DNA from: Amyelois transitella
Taxonomy: Eukaryota; Arthropoda; Insecta; Lepidoptera; Pyralidae
Assembly (NCBI RefSeq): GCF_032362555.1
Contig: NC_083505.1
Location: forward strand, 6,129,501-6,193,500
DNA length: 64,000 nucleotides
Direction of reading: 5' to 3'
The position numbers were made by a program, and so were the translations under genes. The notes beneath the pieces were generated by a model. That model searched no databases. It saw nothing but the letters and a program-made list of their open reading frames with translations, and was not told where the DNA came from. This document shows, piece by piece, positions 11,643 through 23,200 of this stretch; the first letter of the stretch is position 1, and the number at the start of each line of letters is the position of its first letter.

Positions 11643-14130
11643 GAAGGCAAGCACGACCAGTGTCAGACACGTGTGACGTCATTGGAAGTGTAGGTCCGTT
11701 TTGGCGCGAAAATTTAAACGATCAGTTTAAAGTTTAAAGCCGCATTTTTTTACGATAAATTAGATTGTTTTAATTTTTTTAATATGTTAAGACCTATTTT
11801 ACATGGAATTCTTTAAAATGAAATCAAAACTAAAATTATTGCATGTTCCCTATTGAGAAAATAGATTCGTATTTTGGTTTGCAACGAATAAACTCAAAAA
11901 CTAATGGACTGATATCATCAGGTAGAACAACTTTAGCTAAGTCATCATTTTCGTATATATTACAGAGTAGCTGGTCCCTTTGGCTTCCACAACACATGAT
12001 CCAGATCTTCGAAATTTTTTTTTCGCCAAAAGGAAATGCTCATTTGGTTGAACAACTTTTGTAAAGACGTTTTTTTCATAGTTCGGATGATTTAGTTGGT
12101 CTATAATGGCTCTGGATCAGGTGTTCCAGATTTTCGATTTTTATACGTCAACAGTAAATGCTCATTAGGTTGAACAATTTTTGTAAGCGGTCCTTTCCAT
12201 ATTTCGGATAGTTTGGCTGGTCTGCAATGGTTTTGCTTCAGGTGTTACAGATCTTTGTTTTTTATATGATAAAAGTAAATGATCATCAAGCTGAACAACT
12301 TTTGTAAAGACGTCTTTTGGGGTTTTTCTTATAGTTTCGCTGAGCTGTTATGGTTCGACATCAGCTGTTCCAGATTCCAAAATAAATGTTACCCTATATG
12401 TTGGCCAGGCATAAGAGCTATACAACAAAAAAGTGTCGTTCAAATCAGTTTAGTAGTTCCGGAGATTAGCGTGTACAAACAGACTTTTTTTTCAAATTCA
12501 TGTTCGGTTTCAATTTCTATAACGTAATTTTTTTTTTAAATATATATATACGTGTCCATGCACTTTAAAATAATAATATGACATATACAAACAAAAACTC
12601 TACTCTTCCTGTACTAATTAAGAACTATTATATTTTCGTTAAAACAATTATTATACATTTAATACAATTTTTATTTATTATTGTGGCCAGTTAGAAACAC
12701 AAAAAGGTTCCTTATTTCTAGACACAATGACAGACTTTTTTACTGTATTATTATATGTATTGATTATGTAAAATTTCATGGAATCGGATCCATGGTTTTG
12801 ACGTGAAAGGCGAAGAGACCCAGCTTTCACTTCTTTTAGGCGATGACTACTTGAATCTCAATTCCGACCTTTTACCCGAAAAGCTACCTTTATATAATAT
12901 TAGTATGGGAGTTCAATTATTTATGAAACTCATACTTTGAGTTCATTCAAATGGTGTTAACTTTTTTAAATGGACCAATTTTAAAAAAACAAACTTTAAA
13001 TGTTTTCTTGTTAAAACAAAGCGATTAGTTGAAAGCTTAAAAAACTGTTCAGTACTTTCGGAGATAAGCGGTATAAAATATGAATACACATAGAAAATAA
13101 AACCGTTATAAATTGTACATATTTTATTTCATCTTCATCATACGAGAAAGTATGATATAAATTAATTTTAAAATAGAACAGCTAATTATCAGCAACATAC
13201 TTTCAAAATATAAACTATCAAAAATAAAGCTTGTAAAACGTTAATACGTTTTGATAATTCATTTCCAAGGATTCTAGGACATGTTTGGTCAAAATTTTAG
13301 TTTAGTAAGAAACAACTAAAGGAATGAGCAATTTCAACGTGCAAAAAAACATAGTCAAGGACTGTTACGTCTGGACTGTGGACGTCAGGGAGGCGGCCGT
13401 TAATTAAACCATTCCGTGTCTTAAGATATGGAAGCTAGAAAAACTTGGCTTTATTTTTAAAGGTTTGATAACTGAAAAACCGCAGACTAGACAAAGTTAA
13501 AAGATAATGTAGAAGGGCGGACCCCAGGTCCCAGAGCATTATGGTAGGGGGTGAAACTAGGAATGCGCAAAGATGGGAGAGTGAAAGTGAGAGAGAGAGT
13601 GAAAGAGAGAGAGAGAGAAAATAAATAATTATATAGGTATATGTAGATTTTTGTAAAAAGTCATATATATAAGTTCAAAAGTTAAAAGGATATTTAAACT
13701 GGGCCAGCCCCAACAGTCTACAGAGAGCAAGTGACTTCTTGAAGTTCGCGACACAATCCAACCATGGTCCATGACAAAGCTTTAATATTACCATTGGGTT
13801 GAACAGACAACAGTGATATGTATAGAAAAAAATTGACAATTACATAAAAAAATTAAGAAACTACATACATTTAAGTTTACATTATACTTGATTCTTAAAA
13901 ATAACTTCTAATAAGTATACATAATCATTAAATATTAATTTTAAGTACAAAATAAACTTATAATAATGAGAATTATTTACAATATCAGCCTTATCAATAA
14001 TTTCAATAGTTCCAACAAAATGCAGCTGGCACAGTCAATAAAGTACTCATTTAATAGCCTTAACTTTGATTACAATATTTTTGATGTAAGCATATTATCA
14101 CAATATTGCAATAATATACATGTGTATCAA
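11643..14130. other. Repeat-rich spacer and Frizzled 3' flank
   Basis: This contains a tandem-repeat element (11962-12412), an AT-rich stretch, a (GA)n tract near 13590-13618 and AATAAA-like signals on the minus strand (TTTATT on the plus) suited to the Frizzled 3' end, for example near 13950. A segment at about 13365-13790 with GC-rich blocks could be a solo LTR, but no clear repeat partner was found. Confidence 0.4.
11962..12412. repeat. Element with about 122-bp internal tandem repeats
   Basis: Three diverged units follow each other from about 12000, 12121 and 12243. Each has 'tccagat(c)ttcg' or a close match, then 'aaatgctcat..ggttgaaca', 'cttttgtaa', 'cggatagtttagctggtc' and 'aatggttctgcttcag'. 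A second copy of the whole element with about two and a half units lies at 44369-44693, and its leading segment recurs near 37460. Confidence 0.7.
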
Positions 14131-16202
14131 TCATACATATGCTTCAACTCTCCTTCCTTTTATTCGGTCAAAAAATTGGTGCCAAGAAACTAGTGTTTTT
14201 CCAGACCAAATCCAAAAACTTGATGTTATTCCAACTATCATTGTCATGAGATACTTTATCATAAACATTTCAAATTTTGGCCTCTCCATTTCTCTATGTG
14301 TAAAGGGACAAGGCATAGAATAAAGTGGAGTCGCACACATATCCCAATGCCAAGTTACCATCCAATTATCAAAATAAGCTTGTTCATAAAATAAACAAAC
14401 AATTACAATTAAGGCTGGTACAGTATATAACACTCCAAAAACACCAATGCGGATCATAAGTTTTTCTAATTTATCTGTTTTGGTGCCATCATGCTTCATT
14501 ACAGTTCTGATACGGAAGAGTGAAACAAATCCAGCCATTAAGAAAACTGTACCAAGTACAAGGTACACACATAGTGGTGCCAAGACGAATCCTCGAAGAG
14601 CTTCAGCATCCCATAGTCCCACATAGCAGACACCAGATAATATGTCACCTAAAATAACAAATCAAGTGTCAAAGAATATTTGTTGTACACTTTTATATAA
14701 AAAAGGAACTTGAAAGACCTGATGTTATAATAAAGTCAAAAAATTGATATGTAAAACCTCTTAAAAGCAAGAGTAAACTTAACCCACGGGGGAATTGGAT
14801 TTAGTATTTTGGACTGAAATGGATATTTCAGTCAAAAATACTAAATGTACAGACAAAATATTTTTACTGTTTTATTATTTGTATAGATGACTGACAACTA
14901 ACACTGATAGAACCTTAACCAATGTAATAAGTTTTTATAAAAAAATAATTCAATTCACAGAACAAGGTATGTATGTCGTCAAGCATATTTTATATTAAAA
15001 TATAATTAATAATTACCATCAACTTTGCCCATTGCCAGAATAGATATTGTTTTGATAGCAGGTACAGCCCAAGCAGCTAAATGAAAGTATTGTGAGTTGG
15101 CTTCTATTGCTTCATGGCCCCATTTAAGTCCAGCTGCCAAGAACCATGTGAGGGTCAAAATAACCCACCAGATACTTGATGCCATACTAAAGAAGTATAC
15201 AATCATGAAAAGTATTGTGCATGGTTCATGTTTGGTTCCTTGAGTAATAACAGATATGTTTGGTAGCCTGGTGCCACCTATGGTTGATGGGAAAGGACCT
15301 TGACAACTGATACTATCTCCTGCACTCCAGCCTATAACATATGCTATAGCCACCATAAGATAACAAACTGACAAAAATATTATAGGCCTCTCTGGGTATC
15401 TGAATCTATCTGTATCAATAAGGAAAGTAAGAACTGTGAATAAACAGCTGACAGTGCAGAGTGTTGCCCAAACACCAATCCACAGTCTAGAAAAGTTCTT
15501 CTGGTGTAGACTGAAGAACATACCATTGCATGGAGCTCCACAGTCATGTTCCACTTTTTGTCCAACTTTCAATGAGTATTCCAAATCTAAATTTTTAGGT
15601 ACTTTAAATTGAATTGGACATACAAATCCATAGTTCTTTCCATGATACATTTTAGTTATATCTCTATCAGTGTTAGACTTGTAATCGACTCTTGGAGGTC
15701 TAGGTTCCTTAGGTTTATGAGACTCATGGGTAACATTATTATCTCCTACACATATAACATTCTCATCAGTGGCTACAGGGAACTTTGAACATTCCAGATG
15801 TTCTGGCCATTGGTGGCCATAATCCTTCATTAAGTTGCCACAATTATGTCGAGCAGATTCACACAAATGACGGCATGGCGGTATGGCTTGATCTAAGATC
15901 GTGCAAACAGGAGCATACACTGAACATAGAAAAAATTTCAAATCAGGCGAACAGTTTATTTTAATAAGTGGCGTAAACTGGTATACTTCTGGTCCAGCAT
16001 CTTCTTGTTTAGCATGATTAAGAATGTTTGGAAATATTGTTTGGTTGTATCTTATTTGTTGACAGAACGGAATGGTTATGGGTTCGCATCGCCCATGGTC
16101 TGGCAAACTATCTCCTTGATAAACAGTCACTCGTGAAGATTCAGTAATCAATGGTATACTTAATATATAAATTACAAATGAGGCACAATTTCTTCTTGTC
16201 AT
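14131..16202 (-). CDS. fz: Frizzled, Wnt receptor
   Basis: Two exons, 15017-16202 and 14131-14648, give 567 residues (Drosophila Fz is about 580). The intron splits the glycine codon of KVDGDILSG. Visible features in order are: a signal peptide; a cysteine-rich Wnt-binding domain at about 38-150 ([38 protein letters not shown]); a linker with NVT and NFS glycosylation sites; first membrane span near 245; the RFRYPERPI loop; later spans including [14 protein letters not shown]; and the tail. The KTLVSW motif at the end of span 7 matches the KTxxxW signature that binds Dishevelled, and the protein ends EAYV, close to the AYV end of fly Fz. That end favours Fz (Fz1) over Fz2. It acts at the plasma membrane in canonical Wnt and planar polarity signalling. 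It diverges from Anapc5. Confidence 0.95.
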
Positions 16203-17228
16203 TGTAAAACGGCTACCATGTCATGTTGAAAATAACAAAAAAGAAATGACTTCACGGAACGCCTACAACTTTATGCCATCTTTATGAATTTCGTATAACT
16301 ATATTTATCACCAAATATCCTAATGTTTTCTTTAAAATTATATCCAAAAGCCAAAAGACTAAATACAATTTTAATCATGCAATACATTAAGGAAAGAATT
16401 GTAAAAAGACAAACGAACGAGTTTAGCAAAGAGACATAGAGTTGATAGAGTTTTGTTTGTTGTCTTTCCTGAACTGAATGAACGAAACGAATCGATGCGA
16501 TGCGTTCACGATCAGAATATGGAATACATAATTATATTATGTACTAGGTCTATAATCTCCTTGGAATATAAATATCGTAGATCTATACTAATTATTTTTA
16601 TAAACCTGAAGAGTTAGTTTGTTTGTTTGAACGCGCTAATCTCAGGAACTACTGGTTCGAATTGAAAAATTCATTTTGTGTTTAATAAACCATTTATCGA
16701 GGAATGCTTTAGGCTATATTACATCACGCTGCAACCATTAGGAGCGAAGAAATAATGGAAAATGTGAAAAAAAACAGGGAAAATATTCACCATTGAGGGC
16801 TTCAATGCCCAAAATTTCTAAAAACTATTCCACGCGGACGAAGTCGCGGGCACAGCTAGTCGTAGATACACACAGAAGCCTACCCCTTTTTTGGGTGCTC
16901 CACACTTTCGTGAGACATTTCGCAAGAATTTCGGCGAGAAGATCTTTGGATCCAGACTCTCAGCTTTCTCAGTATGTGTAGATTTCGTGTGGAGTGTGGC
17001 GTGGCGCGGGCTTTAGTTTGTTAGTTTTGTCACAATCAAAGCAAAGACAGTTCATTTTTGGTTTTGTCAAAGTCAAATAAATCTGAAAATTACCTATTAT
17101 TAAGATTATAAAGAAAACATTCGAAAACAAATTCATTTATAAAATCCGAAATATAAATTGAAATGATTGTTTTGTTTCCAATTATATAGTTTACTTGGAT
17201 GGAATAAGTATATAAGCTCGATAATAAA
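16203..17228. promoter_or_regulatory. Divergent spacer between fz and Anapc5
   Basis: The two genes are transcribed outward from this 1.03-kb spacer, so both promoters should lie here unless there are more distal non-coding exons. A full-length Helitron-like element (16581-16860) occupies its centre. No clear TATA box or named site was recognised. Confidence 0.45.
16581..16860 (+). mobile_element. Helitron-like non-autonomous element, family H1
   Basis: The copy starts TCTATACTAATTAT after an A and ends CACAGCTAG before a T: 5'-TC, 3'-CTRR and insertion between A and T are Helitron hallmarks. It includes the 'gaacgcgctaatctcaggaa' block shared with 8453-8670, 21234-21464 and 61561-61833. The ends resemble Helitrons described as widespread in Lepidoptera. 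It encodes nothing. Confidence 0.75.
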
Positions 17229-20200
17229 ATGGATTTAATAGTAGATAGTCTGGATTTTATTAAAGTAGGAAATGCTAGAGGCTCAATAGAAAATATCACT
17301 CCTCACAAAATCGCCGTTGTCGCATTTATCAGGGAATATGGACTGCTAAAAATAGAAGGTATAATGTGTTTGATTGGAATTACCTACCTGCCTTTGTTAA
17401 ACGTCGCATAAAACAAATTTTCACATAATTTATAATAAAGTGTCAATCTCATGGAATCCTGTCACCCTATGCCTAACTTTCTCAACCATAAAATTTAATA
17501 CTTGTTATTCAAATACTTATAAGAAAAAAATAAATATTATCGCTGTATATGTACATTTCAATATGAAGTGTTAAATAGATTTTTTGGATTTTTAGCAAAA
17601 GAAATGACTGACTGTATTATGGCACCAAAATATCGTAAGGACTTCTGTATATTGGCCCTTAAGCTAATTCAGGTATGAATCTCATTTGTTTTATACATTG
17701 GCTGATATCTATTATATATAATGTTGTTTAATACCAACTTACATTTCTTTTAGTGTCCAGATATGGAGTTCAAGGAATTGGAGGCCCTTCTCACTGATGG
17801 CCGTTACAACTTGTTAAGTGTACACTTGCAAAATTTTTGTGTTCGCCTACAAAATATTTATGCTAACGGAATTAGTGCTCTCAAAGATTGTGTGACTTCA
17901 ACAATAGATAAACTAATGATTGAGCAAAGTGAAACAAACCCATGCATCATTACCAGATATAGTGTATTAGGTAATATTTTTTTCATTTAAGATTTTTTCA
18001 CTCCCCATGAAAGCATCAGTTAGCACTTTTGAGTGCCACTCACCCTCTCATGGGGAGAGAAATGACAACATGGCATCTGTGTCACAGCTTGAGACCACTT
18101 GTCTTTGACACTGGGGATGTTCCAGTTTTGAATTCCAACTAGGGTTTTATGACGAACTAACCTTTTCTATAAGCCTGGGTTTTTGATGGCGATCTTTTTA
18201 AGTATTTATTATAAAGTTAAGTTTTTTTGTGGTAAGTATCTCGTAACACAAGTTTCAAACTTACTTCAAGGCTAACTCAATCTGTGTAATTTTTCCCATA
18301 TATATATTTTTTGTTTATATTAGCCAATGTTCCTACATAAGTGAAGTTTAAATATAGTAATCTTGCTTTGAATTAAAATAATAATTACAAAAATAAAATG
18401 ACATCATCCAAACTAATATAATAAACAGTTAAGCTCAGCAAATTTTGAAAAAGTTGACAAATTCTAGTATTTCGCTAGTATTAATGAAAATTAAAGATGA
18501 GCACAAGATATTAAACAGAGACTGAAGCAAAAACTAATTTAAAAAATAGGAAATAATTATTTTGGTCAAACATAAGTAAAAAAAAAAACTTATACATACA
18601 AAGTATTTGCCTTATATGGATAGAAAGTGTGGACAGTGAAAGAGAGAGTACAGAGAGGTGCTGGAGAAGAATGGAGAAAATAAGTTGGAAGGAAAAACAC
18701 AAACAAAGAAGTGTCAGGTATTCAGAGTAAAAGAAAAAATAAACATTTAAAAATGCTAGAAAAGAGGGGAAAGAAAATTATAGGCCATTTAATCCAACAT
18801 AAGGAATTTTTCAAAACAATAGAAGGAAAATTTTATGGAAAGAGAGAAAAAGGAATTTTCACCAAAAGTAAAATATTTAGACCAAATAAAAATTGTCCGA
18901 TAGTAAGTTATGTACCTACACAGTAATATAAAAATTACCTATTTACCAGGATTATAGGGACAAAATTACCCATATTACTCTATCTATTGTTATAACTGTT
19001 AGAAAATTTTTCCAATACTTTTAGAGTTCGTCGCACAGTTGTCCCGAGTTATACAGTAGATTTTTTGTTTTGTTACAGGCTTTTATTTGAGAAGAATAAT
19101 GTTATACCTTGACAAACTTTCATTTAACCAAGTTGTGTCATTGTATAAATCATTTTGCTTATATTATCAAAGAGGAAGGCCAGGGCTGATGATGCGGTCG
19201 TTAAGTAAAGAGGTAAACTTATTGTAGCCTATAATGAATTTTTAATTGAAGTTCATATTCATTACAAATTGTTACTGGTCGCGCGGTGGTTTAAGAACGC
19301 TCGGCAAAAGTAGAAGGGGCATGCGCAGTGATCAATTTTTAGGTCTATTAGGTGCGACGAGGAGAGAGGAGGGGGGGGGGGGGGGGGGGCGGGTGTGCGC
19401 CGACGGCGACACGTATTGGTGGATTAGTCACTCTTTACTTCCCACGTTGAGTTCGCGCGTCCCGTGTCTCTTGGGTACTGTTGCGTACAGATTTTTTTAT
19501 CGTATTAATAGTAAGTCGTAGTGGGAAAAAATGCCGAAAAATAAAATTTACACATACACACTTGCGCATTTATAATATAAGTAGGGATACACACATACAC
19601 ACTTTCGCATTTATAATATAAGTAGGGATTATAAGTATTTATAAGGCACAAAATCCATACTAATATTATAAGTATATTATAAGATATGGATATAGTTAAA
19701 TAACTGAGTTAAAACAAGGGCTACTTTTTTTGGAAAATCACGCGCAAATACAACAGCTAGTATTAAATAAATAAAAAAAACATTTCCCTTAGCATTTTTG
19801 AGCGCGAATGTACACATGCGCCGATTGCCCCCACTATTTTTGCCGAGCGTTCTATAACCACCGCGCGACCTGTACAATAGTACAAAAATTTCCTTACCCG
19901 CAATATTTTAAATATTGGATTCCTTTTCAGAAATTGAACAATGTAGAAACCCAGGCGGCTGCCCCATCAACATCTCCTGTCTTAACAGAGGAGACCAAAT
20001 CTCAGGAATTTTCTATGAGAATGAATATTGTTGATAGAGATAAGTGAGTTTAATCATCAAAGCATATTTGCACTTTGGGAATTTGCGCTGAATGTCGAAA
20101 TCATTGATCTCGTAAGGAAAAAAGAAAAAGCAGAAAATCCGAAAATGTTGCTTGGTTTTGCCAGCTTGCGTTTTAGTTAATGGTCTAAATATTAAAAATG

Positions 20201-23200
20201 TTAAATGTGTCCAATACTTACGGACACTGGGATTAATGATAAAGATAGTTTTATTTCACTTATTGGGCGGGAAGGCCCGACTTTGCTTTTTGTACATATT
20301 GGATCCACAAAACTGTGGGTTGCCGAGTTTTATCTATTTATGTTTGATTCAAGGTTGTTTTTAATAAGAAAACAACATGTGCTAAAATTACTCTTTATTT
20401 TTTCCTAGCAGCTTCGAGGAGGCTCAGTGGTCCCGCAAACAAGCAGAATTGTTTATAGCACAGCAAGCGAATTTACTGCAAATTAATGAAAAGAAAGCGC
20501 TACCTCCTAAACAGCTTCAAAAAACTATTATACAGATCATGAATGATGTGCATGATTTGCCGGAAATCGTAAGTTTTAAATTCATATTAAAATTTTGAAA
20601 AGATTGTTATTATCAATGCTGATTATGCTGGCATTTTATGGTAGTAAAATGTGGTAGACAAGACTTTCAGATCAGGATTAACATTAACTCTAATAACATG
20701 CTAATATCTTCCTTGTTATACCTACCGTAACCGAAGTCTTGGGCAAAAGTCGAATATTATAAATAAGATATTTGTATGGACCTTTTTATGCTACTACAAA
20801 GTAACACAGTACCTATCTACACTACACATTATTTTTATCATCATCCTTCTTGGCATAATGTAGTCCCGATTACATTCTCACCTTTGAAATTGAAATCCAT
20901 ATTCATGAAATTTTAACATCGAGATTTATTAAAAATATCTGTATTTAAATAATTTCTTCTTTCCAGCATTTTCTTAGTTTCCTAAACTGTATCCGAATGA
21001 GGGAGTTCTGTGGCGCTCAGGATTCTCTTTACCATTGCTTCGACCGCACAGTGTTCAGTGTATCGAACAACAACAATAATGTCCATAATAATAATCCATG
21101 TAACGATAAGAACAAGAATATTCGGTATGCCGCTCTCAACAGAGCCGCAATGCATACTCAATTTGGACATAAGTAAGCATCAAATTATCAATACATATAA
21201 TAAGACAGTAATAATGGTGTGTCTGTACATTAAATCTATACTTATATTATAAAGCTGAAGAGTTTGTTTGTTTGAACGCGCTAATCTCAGGAACTACCGG
21301 TTCGAATTGAAAAAATCTTTTTGTGTTGAATAGACCATTTATCGAGGAAGGCTTAGGCTTTGTTAAAAATGTGAAAAAGAACGGGGAAAATTATTCATCC
21401 TCGAGGGCTTCAATGATGCCCAAAATAACTATTCCACGCGGATGAAGTCGCGGGCACAGCTAGTATTTTTCTAAAAATTCACACGGGAGTAATAAACTGT
21501 AGAATTAACTATAGGTCTATTATAAGTCTGGATAATTCTACTTTCCACAGGTTACGCGAAAAGCGACCAACACGCAGGCGGATCCGCGGGTATATTATTT
21601 CCGCGGGTTATAAATAACTGGCATATTATTGTATTATTTTCCTTTGCCTTGTATTATTAGTTTTATCTAAAGTGTCATTTTGATAGCTTTCATTGAAAAA
21701 TTGATTTGCGATGCATTGCGATAAATTCTCCTGAATGTATTTTGTAAAGTTATAAAGAAGAATCCCATGATATTAGATAGCCTTCTTGATGACCGTAGTT
21801 TTGAAGTTTAATGCATTGAGCTGGCATCAAATGACTACAATCAAGTTTCATACTTTACATCACCACTGAAGTCCGGAGTGCTAGTCAGTGGTAATCGTGC
21901 TGTCGTATTTATTCTTAAGCTTAAGTAACCCTTTAAGTAACAACATGGTCACTTAATGCTGATATTTATTCTATACCATTCAACATCTAAAAATAGCAAA
22001 CAGATAACATCCAGGTGTGAATTTGAGATCGAGATACAGAATAATAACAAATGTTTTATTTAAAGGATATTATAGGTATATGTATATGTACCTATAATAT
22101 CCTTTAAACATTAAAAATATATATACAGCATACCGTTAATACAAACCTGACCAAATTCGCCACTATTACACAATTCAGGGTAGTATTCCGAAATACGTAG
22201 TAACTTGATATGCGGTTGTCTGTACACAAATATTATTTTGACGTGTAAAATCGTATCACCAGGACGGTGGCAATGGAGGGGGTGCGCGAGGCGCTGGCGG
22301 CGGCGCAGGAGGCGGGGGACGGGGCCTGCCTCGCGCACGCGGCGGCGTGGGGCGCGCTGGCGGGCGGCCGCGCGCTGCGGGACGCGCTGCTGGCGCGCGC
22401 GCCCCGCCTGCCCCGCGCCCCGCGGCAGGCCTCCGCCGCGGCGCAGCTGCTGGCGCAGCACGCGGCTGTCAACGGCGCCAAGCCCGCTGATGTCTTTCAG
22501 GTAGAGTATCTAATTTTTTTAGGGTAACGTACCTAAAACTAAAGGTTCAAGCAATAAACTTGAAAAATATATTGTATATATTCCACCTGTTCACAACTTA
22601 CCGATAGAGGGAGTCACTTAAACACTGCACTGATTTTTACGAACTTATTTATTTAAAAACCATTTTTGTTTTATAGCTTTAACAGCGAACAACCATAGCG
22701 AGTTCTTATACGGCACAGCGCCATCTAGTGTCAGGAATCTAAACTAATGCTAACATTACCGGCCCCCAAGGACGGCTAGTCCTTTAAAAGGCTTGAAGTT
22801 ATAACTATAAACCAAAACTAGAAATATAATTTAAACATAGAAAATAAAAGCAACGTCAGTCAACTTCACTGAATAAGAAATCTAAATAACAAAAAAAATA
22901 AACCTAATTATCAAAAGGAAGGGGACATATTTTAGTGATTGGTCGTTTAAAAATATTATTTTTATACTTGACAGTTACCACTCTGGTCAATCCATCCTTT
23001 CCGGGGTGTTTTTCAATAATACGACCCAATAACCACTTTCCGGGAGGACAAGTCGTCCTTGACAAGTACCATTGTACCAACATCAGGTTCCAAAGTGCAA
23101 TGCCACCATTTACGGCGATTTTGTAAAGTGGTTAAATATTCGATACTCCAGCGAGCCCATACAGTTTGAACCATTTTTTGAATGAGCTGCCAACGATCCA

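Noticed and set aside
13365-13790. Solo LTR
   Set aside because: TG-like start and G+C-rich blocks were noted, but no second copy or target duplication was found.
15380-15565. Second minus-strand ORF inside Frizzled exon 1
   Set aside because: Another frame of the receptor exon.
22111-22527. Overlapping long ORFs on both strands
   Set aside because: They are shadows of the G+C-rich Anapc5 exon 8; only the frame of 22263-22500 joins exons 7 and 9 and matches APC5.
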